Made by a program: the position numbers and the translations under genes
The notes under the pieces: model-generated
What the model saw: only the letters and a program-made list of their open reading frames with translations
What the model was told of the DNA's origin: nothing
Database searches by the model: none
DNA from: DTKD01 sp964494345
Lineage (GTDB): Bacteria > Armatimonadota > UBA5829
Assembly (NCBI GenBank): GCA_964494345.1
Contig: CAZBSI010000010.1
Span: forward strand, 42,992 to 106,991
DNA length: 64,000 nt
Direction of reading: 5' to 3'
Shown here: positions 8,642 to 17,334 of the stretch, one piece after another
Numbering within the stretch: the first letter of the stretch is position 1
How the letters are laid out: every line of letters begins with the position of its first letter

Positions 8642-10213
8642 ATGCCAAAAATAGCAATTTATGATACTACACTACGCGACGGAACCCAGGGCGAGGGGGT
8701 CAGTTTCTCCGCTGAGGAGAAGTTGAAAGTCGCTCGCAAGCTCGATGAGTTTGGCGTGGCCTACATCGAGGGCGGCTGGCCAGGCTCCAATCCTAAAGAC
8801 GTGGAGTTTTTCGAACTGGCGAAAAATGTCAAATTCGAGAACTCGAAACTGACCGCTTTCGGCAGCACGCGCAGGGCTAACCTTACCGCTGCTGAGGACC
8901 CTCAGATTCTCAAACTCATCGAGGCGCAGACCCCGGCTGTCACCATATTCGGTAAATCGTGGGATATGCACGTCACCGAGGTTTTCAGAATCAGCCTCGA
9001 AGAGAACCTTGAGATGATCTACGATTCGATCAAGTTTCTCGTCGAAAACGACAGAGAGGCGATTTTCGATGCGGAGCATTTCTTCGACGGCTACAAACGC
9101 AACCCGGATTATGCCCTCGCGGCCCTCGACGCCGCCGCACAGGGCGGGGCTTCGGTTTTGTCTCTCTGCGACACCAACGGCGGCACACTGCCATCAGAGG
9201 TCGGTGAGATAGTAAAGGTAGTAGTCGACAGATTCCCGGACATATCCATAGCGCTCCACGCTCACAACGACTCCGGTTTGGCCGTTGCAAACTCTGTCGC
9301 GGCTTGCGAAAACGGCGCGACTCAGGTTCAGGGCACTATCAACGGCTACGGCGAGCGTTGCGGCAACGCCAACACTTGTGCCATAATCCCGATTTTGGAG
9401 CTTAAGCTCGGCATGAAATGTGTACCCGATGGCGCATTGGGCAATCTTACTGCTCTATCCCGTTGGCTAGATGAGATCGCCAATCGCATACCGGATGATG
9501 GGATGCCGTTTGTAGGCGCAAGCGCGTTCGCACACAAAGCCGGCGTCCATGTCGATGCGGTGACCAAAAACCCGACCACTTATGAGCACATCGACCCCAA
9601 ACTCGTCGGCAATCGTCGCAGGTTCCTTATATCCGAACTTGCCGGCAGCAGCAGCATTGTGCAAAAGGCGAGCAAATACGATATCGACCTCGGCAAAAAA
9701 TCCCCTGAGGTCAAAGCTGTGCTCAACAGGGTAGTGCAGCTTGAGCACCAGGGCTACTCATTCGAGGATGCCGAGGCCAGCTTCGAACTGTTGCTCAAAA
9801 AAGCGATGGGCCAGTATGAAAAGCTCTTCGAATTGGTCGGATTCCGGCTGATTATCGAGAAGCGCGGGCCGATGGAGGAGCCGATTACTGAGGCTACTTT
9901 GAAGGTGGTCGTCGATGGAGTAGAGGCGTTCACTGTTGCTGAAGGCGACGGCCCTGTTCACGCATTGGACAACGCCTTGCGGTTGGCTCTGAAGCAATTC
10001 TACAGCGACGAACTTGACCAAATTAAGCTCTCTGACTTCAAGGTCAGGGTGGTCAATTCCGGCGAGGGAACCGCTGCACGGGTTCGCACGATAATCGAAT
10101 CCCGCGACGCAACGGACTCGTGGAGCACGGTAGGTGTATCCACCAACATAATCGAGGCAAGCTGGAATGCGCTGGCCGACAGCGTAGAATATGGACTGCT
10201 GAGGCAAAAGTGA
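8642..10213 (+). CDS. cimA: (R)-citramalate synthase
   Basis: This 523-residue member of the isopropylmalate synthase family is the CimA type. It condenses pyruvate with acetyl-CoA to citramalate, giving a threonine-independent route to 2-oxobutyrate and isoleucine. Evidence includes IYDTTLRDGTQGEGVSFSAE, YIEGGWPGSNPKD, LHAHNDSGLAVANSV, NGYGERCGNANTCAIIP and the long C-terminal LeuA-type regulatory domain (about 390-515). LeuCD and LeuB can process citramalate, which fits its place at the end of the leu block. Its TGA overlaps the ispH GTG (GTGA). Confidence 0.93.
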   Translation: MPKIAIYDTTLRDGTQGEGVSFSAEEKLKVARKLDEFGVAYIEGGWPGSNPKDVEFFELAKNVKFENSKLTAFGSTRRANLTAAEDPQILKLIEAQTPAVTIFGKSWDMHVTEVFRISLEENLEMIYDSIKFLVENDREAIFDAEHFFDGYKRNPDYALAALDAAAQGGASVLSLCDTNGGTLPSEVGEIVKVVVDRFPDISIALHAHNDSGLAVANSVAACENGATQVQGTINGYGERCGNANTCAIIPILELKLGMKCVPDGALGNLTALSRWLDEIANRIPDDGMPFVGASAFAHKAGVHVDAVTKNPTTYEHIDPKLVGNRRRFLISELAGSSSIVQKASKYDIDLGKKSPEVKAVLNRVVQLEHQGYSFEDAEASFELLLKKAMGQYEKLFELVGFRLIIEKRGPMEEPITEATLKVVVDGVEAFTVAEGDGPVHALDNALRLALKQFYSDELDQIKLSDFKVRVVNSGEGTAARVRTIIESRDATDSWSTVGVSTNIIEASWNALADSVEYGLLRQK

Positions 10214-11049
10214 GGGTAATCGTCGCTGACCATGCGGGCGTCTGTTTCGGTGTAAAGCGCGCCCTTGATCTCGTCGAGAACTGTTGCGAGACCAAAGGGC
10301 CTATCTCGACGCTCGGGCCTCTGATCCACAACCCTCAGGTGGTTCAGGGGCTGAAAGAAAAAGGCGTTCGTGTGGTCGGCAGCGTAGACGAAGCGGGGCA
10401 GGGCGCTATAGTAATGCCTTCGCATGGCGTCTCTGCAGATGTTTTTGATGCGGCGCGGGCAGCCGGGCTTGAGATCGTCGATGCCACCTGTCCGTTTGTC
10501 GCCAAGGTCCACTCCCGCGTAGGATCCCTTGCCGCCGATGGTTATATGGTTGTAATCGTCGGCGACGCCGGCCACTCCGAGGTCAAATCTATTCTCAGCG
10601 CGGCCGGGGATGACGCTGTGGTTATCAGCGAGGCATCCGAGGTCGATAGTTACGAATGGCGCGGCAGGCGGGTGGGGATCGTCAGCCAGACCACCCAGAC
10701 CCCGGAGAGGTTCGGCGAGATAGTCGGTTTGATTGCCTCTCGCGCATCCGAAATAGTGGCCTATAACACGATCTGCTACGCCACCCACGAGCGACAATCC
10801 GCCGCCAGCGCTCTCGCGCCAAAAGTCGAGGCTATGTTTGTAGTGGGCGGTCGAAACAGCGCCAACACCAACCGCCTGACAGAAATCTGCGAGCAGGCCG
10901 GCGTGCCAACCTACCACATAGAGACCGCTTCTGAAATCGACCCCACCTGGGTCTCCGGCCTGACCACCGTCGGCCTTACCGCCGGCGCCTCCACCCCACA
11001 GTGGATCATCGACGAAGTCAAAACCGCCCTGGAATCCATCTGTTCCTGA
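10210..11049 (+). CDS. ispH: 4-hydroxy-3-methylbut-2-enyl diphosphate reductase
   Basis: IspH makes isopentenyl and dimethylallyl diphosphate in the last step of the MEP isoprenoid pathway, with a 4Fe-4S cluster. The three cluster cysteines are in AGVCFGVKRA, VDATCPFVAKVH and NTICYATHERQ. The terminal GLTAGASTPQWII signature is present. The GTG at 10210, overlapping the cimA stop, gives a 279-residue protein of normal length; the open frame extends upstream only within cimA. Coupling to branched-chain synthesis looks positional rather than functional. Confidence 0.95.
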   Translation: MRVIVADHAGVCFGVKRALDLVENCCETKGPISTLGPLIHNPQVVQGLKEKGVRVVGSVDEAGQGAIVMPSHGVSADVFDAARAAGLEIVDATCPFVAKVHSRVGSLAADGYMVVIVGDAGHSEVKSILSAAGDDAVVISEASEVDSYEWRGRRVGIVSQTTQTPERFGEIVGLIASRASEIVAYNTICYATHERQSAASALAPKVEAMFVVGGRNSANTNRLTEICEQAGVPTYHIETASEIDPTWVSGLTTVGLTAGASTPQWIIDEVKTALESICS

Positions 11050-11154
11050 GCAATCCAGTTTCCGCTAACCCTCTCCTAGTCCCGCACTCTTCAGCGAATG
11101 CCCCACGCGCACCCTGTCACGCAAAAAACACAACAAAAAAACACGATAATCAAG

Positions 11155-11183
11155 TTGACATGTGGGCAGATGCCGGATATACT
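11155..11183 (+). promoter_or_regulatory. Sigma70-type promoter of the C39/DUF1573 cassette
   Basis: TTGACA at 11155-11160, a 17-base spacer and TATACT at 11178-11183 form a near-consensus promoter. The first gene of the cassette starts about 95 bases after the expected start of transcription. Confidence 0.8.
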
Positions 11184-11285
11184 TCATGCAGTATCGAAAA
11201 TAAAGAGACGACAACCTGTAATGTGAACCAATAAGGTGTCAATCATAAACAGTGTCGTGTACAACATGGAAGGAAATGACCACAA

Positions 11286-11729
11286 GTGTTCAAATCAGCA
11301 GCGCTCATTGTGGGCATTCAAGTGATTGTTCTGTTTTTAAGTGGGGTTGCAGTAGCGGCTAGCGGGGAAGTGACACCACTGACAACCGAGGAAATGGCCT
11401 CAATACAAGGCGCCGGGGCTGTGTACAAAGTTTGTAATGTGCTTATCGGGCTGGGGTGTTCGGCTCCATGCATCTGCGATTCCGCCTCAGGGAGATGGCA
11501 CAAAACCATAGGAAACTCCATGTACATGTGTGGAACTTCGACTGTCGCCCCGGACAAACCATGCACAAATGAGATGTTATGTTTCTGCGGCATTCGCCTT
11601 TCATTTGACAATGAAGCCGACTGCCACAGCGGAGAGAACTTTGGCTCAGTGCCGGTGTGCAGTTATTCCTTCGGCTGCAAGGACACATACAACCCTTGGG
11701 GCTGCAAGTGGGGTGGTCCAGGACAATGA
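11286..11729 (+). CDS. Cys-rich exported protein with double-glycine-like leader
   Basis: I do not recognise a named family. The 147-residue product starts at a GTG (GGAAGGA 11 bases upstream). It has a hydrophobic segment (residues 5-24) ending in an AVAAS-like Sec cleavage site, then LTTEEMASIQGAG at 32-44. That resembles the L-S/T-x-x-E-L/M-x-x-I/V-x-G-G leader of bacteriocin-type precursors. After it come 12 cysteines in about 100 residues, an even number suggesting disulfides outside the cytoplasm. It leads a cassette whose last gene encodes a C39-peptidase-like domain, the family that cleaves such leaders. Substrate status is inference. Confidence 0.75.
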   Translation: MFKSAALIVGIQVIVLFLSGVAVAASGEVTPLTTEEMASIQGAGAVYKVCNVLIGLGCSAPCICDSASGRWHKTIGNSMYMCGTSTVAPDKPCTNEMLCFCGIRLSFDNEADCHSGENFGSVPVCSYSFGCKDTYNPWGCKWGGPGQ

Positions 11730-11748
11730 ATAACAGGAGGGACGTGAA

Positions 11749-12693
11749 ATGAGGAACAACAGATACGCTATATGCCTGGTGTTGGTGTGCATTTTGCTCA
11801 TGCTTCTGCCGAATGTGGGTTGTTGCCTGGAGACGGGAACTATCAGAACCGCAATAGAACGTTCTATGGCCTCTATGAACAGCGGGTACGGCTATTTCGC
11901 CATATCGTACGTCCAAGGAGATGACTTGTTTCGGGTTGAGCAAGCCCGGTTGAATGCCACACAGGGCAGCACAATACGTATTCAAACGCCCACCGGCCCT
12001 GAGTCTCTGGACAAGTTGTACTGGGCTTTCGACGGTCTTAAATGGCGTTTCGACAAGAGGACACTTGTCCCGGAAAAGACTTGTGCCGGACTGAGTCAGG
12101 TTGCATGGAATGGCACATCAGGCTCTGGGCTGACCGGTGCGGATGGTTTCATATCCAACGATCAGAAGCAGACTCGACTTCAGTCGCTGATCGGCATAAT
12201 GGACCCGTTTATCGGCAATGAGCGGAAATCATTGTTGAGCGAGGGACCTGCCTATGTTGGGGATGAGACCATTGACAAGCTGCCTGTACACCATTTTGTT
12301 TTGCGGCAGGGCAGCGTGCTGCGAGATATCTGGATATCGCCACAAAACGGCTACCTTACTAAGCGTATGCGCACGACTCCTGATCCGGGCAAAGGACGCG
12401 TGAGCATTTACAATGTAGAGTCGTTTCGTCAATATGACGGCGTCTGGTTTCCAGAGGCAGCCACTGTTGTCAGTTATCTGGACAAGAGCGGCATTAAAAC
12501 ACTTCCTGACGTCAAACGTTTCCGCACGTTAGAGTTTCATCCGAACGCTTCCGTACCCGCCTCGATTTTTACCGTGGAGTTCCCCGTGGGTACGACTGTC
12601 TACGGCCCACAGACCGCATCGCAAACTCAGGTCGGTGGATCCATCGCAAAGGAGGAAATTGCAGCGCTCCTCGAACCTCCATCATTACAATAG
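11749..12693 (+). CDS. Exported LolA-like protein
   Basis: This 314-residue protein begins with a clear signal peptide (about residues 6-25, ending PNVGCC) and has a good AGGAGG start. Its middle and end resemble the LolA/LolB-like fold: LYWAFDGLKWRFDKRT, then RDIWISPQNGYLTKRMRT and YNVESFRQYDGVWFPEAATV. This DiWIsP...VWFP pattern is common in large LolA-like families in poorly studied phyla. Such domains bind lipid or hydrophobic peptide segments outside the cytoplasm. Nineteen bases separate it from the Cys-rich gene, so cotranscription is likely. Its partner or cargo is unknown. Confidence 0.65.
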   Translation: MRNNRYAICLVLVCILLMLLPNVGCCLETGTIRTAIERSMASMNSGYGYFAISYVQGDDLFRVEQARLNATQGSTIRIQTPTGPESLDKLYWAFDGLKWRFDKRTLVPEKTCAGLSQVAWNGTSGSGLTGADGFISNDQKQTRLQSLIGIMDPFIGNERKSLLSEGPAYVGDETIDKLPVHHFVLRQGSVLRDIWISPQNGYLTKRMRTTPDPGKGRVSIYNVESFRQYDGVWFPEAATVVSYLDKSGIKTLPDVKRFRTLEFHPNASVPASIFTVEFPVGTTVYGPQTASQTQVGGSIAKEEIAALLEPPSLQ

Positions 12694-12821
12694 GAATAGC
12701 CGAAGTTCAAGGCGAGAATTATTTTTCGATTGAAGAAAGGGTAGGGAGTTAAAGAGATGATATCAAGTAAAGTGGCCTGACGCGGTATGCGTTCATAGCA
12801 CGTATTGCTGTCATCTGTTCT

Positions 12822-13871
12822 GTGCTTTTCGCCGGATTAGTTGCAGCCGCCGAGCCGACAGCGGAACAGTTGAACGCCCGAGCGCAAGATTTCATCCGGA
12901 GCGGGAAGATTGATGCAGGTATTGCAGCCTTTAGACAACTGGCAGACGTTTATCCCGACGATTCCCGCGCACCTGCGGCATTGCTGTCCGTTGGCGATCT
13001 GGAATCAAAACAGGGAAATCGCAATAAGGCTCTGGATACATATCAAAGAGTAGCCGTGTCTTATCCTGGCAGCCGAGAAGCTCCGACAGCTATCTTGAGG
13101 GCAGGTTACACTCTCACTGCTTTGGGGGCTGTAGACGACGCCATCAGTAAAATTTCCGAGTTGGTGGACAGGTATCCCGCCTCAATAGACGCGGCAGATG
13201 GACAACTGCGGATTGGTTATCTGTCTATCAAGAAGCGTCGATTAGCCACAAGTTTGAATGACAAGACAAGGTGGATAACTGCTGCTCGAGATGCATTTGG
13301 AAAAGTACTGAAGGACTACTCTGAACAGAGAGAGACCGCTGCTGTGGCTGCTGTGCAGTACTCGGGTGTTCTCTTTGAGATGGCTACCTCCAAATTGGCG
13401 CCTTGGGATATTGTGGAGCCGCAACTAGAATCGGTGCTACACGACTTTCCAGACGCGCCAGTTATAGTAAAGGCGCGTGTTTTACTGATGCAGGCGGAAG
13501 CACGGCAGACATCGGGAGATCTAAAATCCGCACTGGAGAAAGCAGCGGAAGTGACCCGGGAATATTCTGACTGTCGCACAGAAGCAGCGTGGGCCCAGCT
13601 ACTACTGGGTATGATTTACCGCGATTCTGGCGACTTAAATGCTGCTATAGCAGCATTTAACAAAGTGTTTGCCAATTACAGCGACACAGACAATTTCGCC
13701 GGAAACAACGTTAGAGCAGCTGCACTCCTGGCTGTTGGGCAATGCATGCATGCAAAGGGAGACAAACAGGGAGCCCGAGCAGCTTTTGACAAAATCATCA
13801 GCACATGGCCAACCAGCTCAGAGGCGCTCGATGCCGACGTGGCGGCAAAAGCGCTTCTGATTCTCAATTAG
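12822..13871 (+). CDS. Exported TPR protein (N-terminus uncertain)
   Basis: From the GTG at 12822 the protein has 349 residues and consists of TPR-type helical repeats. Examples are GKIDAGIAAFRQLADVYPDD, GNRNKALDTYQRVAVSYPGS and GDLNAAIAAFNKVFANYSDT, as in YbgF/CpoB-like periplasmic scaffolds. The GTG leaves a signal peptide that looks too short. The frame stays open back to 12771 and would add a long hydrophobic stretch, but it has no usual start codon. An ATG at 12757 with upstream purines is in another frame. A one-base indel near 12778, or a non-standard start, is likely. Confidence 0.7.
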   Translation: MLFAGLVAAAEPTAEQLNARAQDFIRSGKIDAGIAAFRQLADVYPDDSRAPAALLSVGDLESKQGNRNKALDTYQRVAVSYPGSREAPTAILRAGYTLTALGAVDDAISKISELVDRYPASIDAADGQLRIGYLSIKKRRLATSLNDKTRWITAARDAFGKVLKDYSEQRETAAVAAVQYSGVLFEMATSKLAPWDIVEPQLESVLHDFPDAPVIVKARVLLMQAEARQTSGDLKSALEKAAEVTREYSDCRTEAAWAQLLLGMIYRDSGDLNAAIAAFNKVFANYSDTDNFAGNNVRAAALLAVGQCMHAKGDKQGARAAFDKIISTWPTSSEALDADVAAKALLILN

Positions 13872-13888
13872 ATTGCGAGGCCAAGCTT

Positions 13889-15310
13889 ATGTCTACGGCA
13901 GGCATTCCCGAACCAAACATAGGAAAATGTCGAACGGCTCAACGAGTCACTCTGTGGGTTTGCCTGCTGGCCTTGGCTTTTGTGGTGCTTTCGGCCTGCA
14001 GTTGCATGGTTTCAGCTGCTGCTGGCAGCGAGACTGAGTCCGGTATGCTTAACTGCGGAATCGGAAGCGTGCTGGCTCTCAAAGAGATGATTGGTTCGTC
14101 GCCGACTGGCGACCGGGCTAGTGATCTCAGCGGCCGGTTCGGTAGTGGATCAATGTCGATGTTGGAGGTTCAGGAGCTCGGGCTCGAGTTGGGAATCGAA
14201 CTGGTCGGACAGCGCGTCTCTCTGGAAGCGCTGATCTCGCAAAACGGACTATTTATAGCCCATATGAAGATCGGCCATTTTGTAGCAGTAGACAGCGTAT
14301 CTCCGACCTATGTTCGGGTGTTACGCTTGGGCGACTGGCCGATCTTGGTTCCAACAGTGGATTTTGCGAAGGAGTTCTCAGGGAACGTATTGTCCTTCAA
14401 AGGTGCATCTGCCTCAGGTCTCGTCGTAGACGGAATACACGATTTTGGGAACCGTGTGGAGACAGGCTCTCTATCAGCGGAGTTCAATATCGAAAACAAA
14501 TCGACATCGGCAATTAAGCTGATCGAAATCGACAGTGAATGCGCATGCACGGTTGTTGCACCAAAATCGCGGCTCATAGACTCAGGAGATCATTCGACGA
14601 TCTCGGTTTACTTTGTGGCTGGGGAAGAACCTGTTTTTCAAAAGCATATTCGTATTGTAACTGATGATCCAGCTAGACCGATTTACTATTTATCAATTTG
14701 CGGCGCAGGTGGCCCCTATGTGCGCTCGGACCCGGCTAACCTTTATATGGGTGAGATAGTAAGGCACTCGGAAACTGAGCCAGGTCGAGTTCGATTAGCC
14801 GCAAACGGTGCATCCCAGCGCTTTATCACAAAAATAGTCAGCTCAGCTGATTGGCTGGTTGCTGAATCGGCCTCAGAGGGTAATGAGATCATTGTAGCGG
14901 CGTCAGCCACGTCTGCACCGGTCGGGTCGTTCTATGAACGGTTGACAGTTACAGTTTCAACTCCCGGCCAAACCAGCATTACGATCCCAGTATCCGGTGA
15001 AATAGTGAATCAAATCAAACTTCAGCCCGCAGAAGTTTTTTTCGGTGCGGTCGACCGCGGTGCAACCCATTCCAGAATCATCAGGTTTACCGACCGCTGT
15101 GGTGGTGTTGTGAAGATTACTTCAGTAGACACGGTCCCGGGACTCACTACAACAAATACCGAAGACACACTGACTGTGTCGCTTGGTGATATTCCTAACC
15201 AAGCAGTTTTCGATGAGGTGGTACCTGTGCACATATTAGGCCAAAGCCAGGCGGTCTTGGTTCCGGTGTTTGCCGTATTCGATGAGCTGCCGGTGAAGAC
15301 CCCTAACTAA
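13889..15310 (+). CDS. C39-peptidase-like domain fused to DUF1573, probable lipoprotein
   Basis: This 473-residue protein has a signal with a good lipobox, LSAC at 34-37. A C39-like papain-fold domain follows (about 50-170): LNCGIGSVLAL with Cys56, a long helical part, then IAHMKIGHFVAVDS with His130 and a possible Asp149. The usual oxyanion Gln six residues before the Cys is not seen, so activity is uncertain. From about 185 come DUF1573/ASH-like beta repeats: HDFGNRVETGSLSAEFNIEN, SECACTVVAPKSRLIDSGD, and a second set near 390-450. It is the last gene of the cassette and may process or bind the Cys-rich precursor (inference). Confidence 0.72.
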   Translation: MSTAGIPEPNIGKCRTAQRVTLWVCLLALAFVVLSACSCMVSAAAGSETESGMLNCGIGSVLALKEMIGSSPTGDRASDLSGRFGSGSMSMLEVQELGLELGIELVGQRVSLEALISQNGLFIAHMKIGHFVAVDSVSPTYVRVLRLGDWPILVPTVDFAKEFSGNVLSFKGASASGLVVDGIHDFGNRVETGSLSAEFNIENKSTSAIKLIEIDSECACTVVAPKSRLIDSGDHSTISVYFVAGEEPVFQKHIRIVTDDPARPIYYLSICGAGGPYVRSDPANLYMGEIVRHSETEPGRVRLAANGASQRFITKIVSSADWLVAESASEGNEIIVAASATSAPVGSFYERLTVTVSTPGQTSITIPVSGEIVNQIKLQPAEVFFGAVDRGATHSRIIRFTDRCGGVVKITSVDTVPGLTTTNTEDTLTVSLGDIPNQAVFDEVVPVHILGQSQAVLVPVFAVFDELPVKTPN

Positions 15311-15385
15311 TTTGACCGCACTTCCCCGTAGCCCGAGGCTTGGACTCGCACAAGTAGTGTTGTAATAAGTTTCTCTTCTTGTTAT

Positions 15386-15415
15386 TTGACTCTACCATAA
15401 TTCTGTCGGTATAAT
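15386..15415 (+). promoter_or_regulatory. Distal promoter upstream of efp
   Basis: TTGACT at 15386-15391, an 18-base spacer and TATAAT at 15410-15415. Transcription from here would give a leader of about 250 bases that includes the palindromic repeat at 15515. The 15311-15675 gap holds this promoter, that repeat, a second promoter and nothing coding that I can support. Confidence 0.65.
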
Positions 15416-15514
15416 GTCATTGATTCGGCCTGTATACGGCCGAAGCGTGTCCGAATGTCACGAGGTCTCGTCCTTCCGCGCGCAGTCGCGGAATCCACGG
15501 GAAACAAGCGAAAC

Positions 15515-15542
15515 GTGATCCTGCGACTTCGCGCAGGATGAC
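15515..15542. repeat. Dispersed palindrome, copy 1
   Basis: GTGATCCTGCG (15515-15525), loop ACTTCG and CGCAGGATGAC (15532-15542) form a long stem with one mismatch. The copy at 50275-50302 is the same element inverted, since its loop is the reverse complement. Confidence 0.75.
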
Positions 15543-15568
15543 ATAAACCGACAACCCACCCGCCTCAT

Positions 15569-15598
15569 TTGCCGCCTATCAGAGCCTTATGATATAAT
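15569..15598 (+). promoter_or_regulatory. Proximal promoter upstream of efp
   Basis: TATAAT at 15593-15598 lies 18 bases after TTGCCG at 15569-15574. The expected start is about 70 bases before the efp ATG. Confidence 0.55.
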
Positions 15599-15675
15599 TT
15601 CACCGTGAATGCGCGTGGGCTGCTGGCCGCGTGCGACTCGGAAATGTTCGCATTTCCACAGAGAGGATAACCTTA

Positions 15676-16236
15676 ATGGATACCAGTGATTTCAAGAACG
15701 GCCTTTCCATCATCGTGGATAACGACATCTTCACCATCGTCGAGTTTCAACACGTAAAACCAGGCAAGGGAGGCGCTTTTGTGCGCAGCAAGCTCAAAAA
15801 TGTGCGCACTGGGGCGGTCATAGAGAAGACCTGGCGCGCGGGTGAAAAGATGGATCAGGCTATTCTGGATCGATACCCACTGCAGTTTAGCTACGAACAA
15901 GATGGCGATTACTATTTCATGGACACCGAGTCCTATGAGATCAACCCTGTTTCCAAGGACAAGATCGGCGACGGGGTCAAGTATCTCATTGAGGGTCTCG
16001 AAGTAACCGCATTGGCTCACAAAGGGGAGCTCATCAACGTCGAAATGCCGATCACGGTCGAGGCGGTCATCGCCGACACCGAGCCTGGCGAGAGAGGCAA
16101 TACCGCATCCGGCGGCGGAAAACCCGCCACATTGGAGTCCGGAGCGGTGATTCAGGTCCCATTCTTCATTAATATCGGAGATAAGGTCAAGGTCGACACC
16201 CGTTCGGATCAGTACCTGGAGAGAGTTAAAGAGTGA
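15676..16236 (+). CDS. efp: Translation elongation factor P
   Basis: EF-P relieves ribosome stalling at polyproline stretches. The 186-residue protein has the three-domain EF-P layout: N-terminal KOW-like domain with EFQHVKPGKGGAFVRSKLKN, central YEQDGDYYFMDTESYEI, and C-terminal domain with the signature GGGKPATLESGAVIQVPFFI. Lys31 at the KPGKGG loop tip is the position that carries a modification in many bacteria; no modification gene is visible here. ATG 15676 with GAGAGG upstream is chosen over the GTG at 15631. It heads the efp-accBC-nusB-folD block. Confidence 0.96.
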   Translation: MDTSDFKNGLSIIVDNDIFTIVEFQHVKPGKGGAFVRSKLKNVRTGAVIEKTWRAGEKMDQAILDRYPLQFSYEQDGDYYFMDTESYEINPVSKDKIGDGVKYLIEGLEVTALAHKGELINVEMPITVEAVIADTEPGERGNTASGGGKPATLESGAVIQVPFFINIGDKVKVDTRSDQYLERVKE

Positions 16237-16243
16237 AATTATC

Positions 16244-17329
16244 GTGAGCGACAGCCGCAGACAGATCAACAACTTCCTTGAGATGGTCGCAGGACTCGGC
16301 CTCAAGCTTGGGGCGGTGGCGACTGGATTAGCGCTTGCATATCTGCTATACGTGGTCTTTGGGCCAAAACTGGCGGCAATGAAAGGAATGAAGGCCGAAG
16401 AAAAAGACGCGCTGCTGCAAAGCATCGGTTGGGCGAAATGGATGCTGCGCTACGGCTCGATTGCGCTCGTCTTCGGGATATGCGTTCAGTTCTTCAAACA
16501 GGAGACTATCGGCCTGATACTTACGCTGGTCGGCGCAGCGATCTATTTCTTCAGCCCCAGCGGCTTCAACAGCCTCACGCTGGGCGCGATGAAACAGAGC
16601 GAGATATATCAGGGAATTGTAAACGACATCGCGTTGGTCGGCCTTTTCTGTTTGGCGCCGGGGGTGCTGCTGCTGGTGCGCGACGTGATAATGGGGGTGG
16701 TCAGGCGATTCACCGCCCCTCGACAAGCCCCCACCCAGGAATCGCAAACTGAGATCACGCGCAAAGTACATAAACCCAAGCTTTATGAAATGTGCTGGGA
16801 TATGGCGGTATGCAACGAGCGCTCAAAACGATTCTGCGAACCGGGCAAAAGACGAAAACCGTGCTGGCAGATCAAATCCGGCTGTTTATGCGACCAGGAA
16901 GTGATTCGCAAGGCGCTTATGGAGCGCGACCGCGAGATGAGCGGGGAGGCCAACGCTGGCGTTAAGGTGGCTGATAACAGACCTAAGGTAGTCCTGTCGA
17001 GCCAACAAAAGAAGGAAAGATGTCGGAACTGCACTATATGGATCGAACATCAGCGGCAGAAGTTCAAGATTGTGACGCCTGTTGGTTTGGCGCTGGTCGG
17101 TGCGGGGTTTGCCTACCTCTACCATAGGCTATATGAGATTCTATATAAGTTGCTGGGCAATATGGACAGGTTTATGAGCTTTCTCACGTATCGTCAGGAG
17201 GCTACTGATGCCTCGTTTGCGGCGCAGGGCCACACTGTTACCACGCTGGCGTTGATATGCCTCGGCGTCGTTTTGCTCAGCTTCACTTTCCGCGCAATTG
17301 AGTACCTTATCTTTGAGTTGGAGATTTAG
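16244..17329 (+). CDS. Six-helix membrane protein with cysteine-rich zinc-ribbon-like loop
   Basis: I do not recognise the family. The 361-residue protein (GTG start, seven bases after efp) has about four membrane helices in its first 155 residues and two near the C-terminus (about 275-300 and 330-352). The loop between them, roughly 155-270, carries C-x(5)-C, C-x(8)-C, a CLC pair and later RCRNC. These eight or so cysteines suggest zinc or Fe-S binding, probably on the cytoplasmic side. It sits between efp and accB with gaps of a few bases, so it is almost certainly cotranscribed. No role is inferred. Confidence 0.65.
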   Translation: MSDSRRQINNFLEMVAGLGLKLGAVATGLALAYLLYVVFGPKLAAMKGMKAEEKDALLQSIGWAKWMLRYGSIALVFGICVQFFKQETIGLILTLVGAAIYFFSPSGFNSLTLGAMKQSEIYQGIVNDIALVGLFCLAPGVLLLVRDVIMGVVRRFTAPRQAPTQESQTEITRKVHKPKLYEMCWDMAVCNERSKRFCEPGKRRKPCWQIKSGCLCDQEVIRKALMERDREMSGEANAGVKVADNRPKVVLSSQQKKERCRNCTIWIEHQRQKFKIVTPVGLALVGAGFAYLYHRLYEILYKLLGNMDRFMSFLTYRQEATDASFAAQGHTVTTLALICLGVVLLSFTFRAIEYLIFELEI

Positions 17330-17334
17330 CCTGC

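Noticed and set aside
11001..11234. 77-codon frame before the cassette
   Set aside because: It starts inside ispH, spans the promoter and has no ribosome binding site.
11286..11729. Methylamine dehydrogenase light chain (also 12 Cys)
   Set aside because: Cysteine spacing and Trp placement do not match MauA, and no other mau gene is present.
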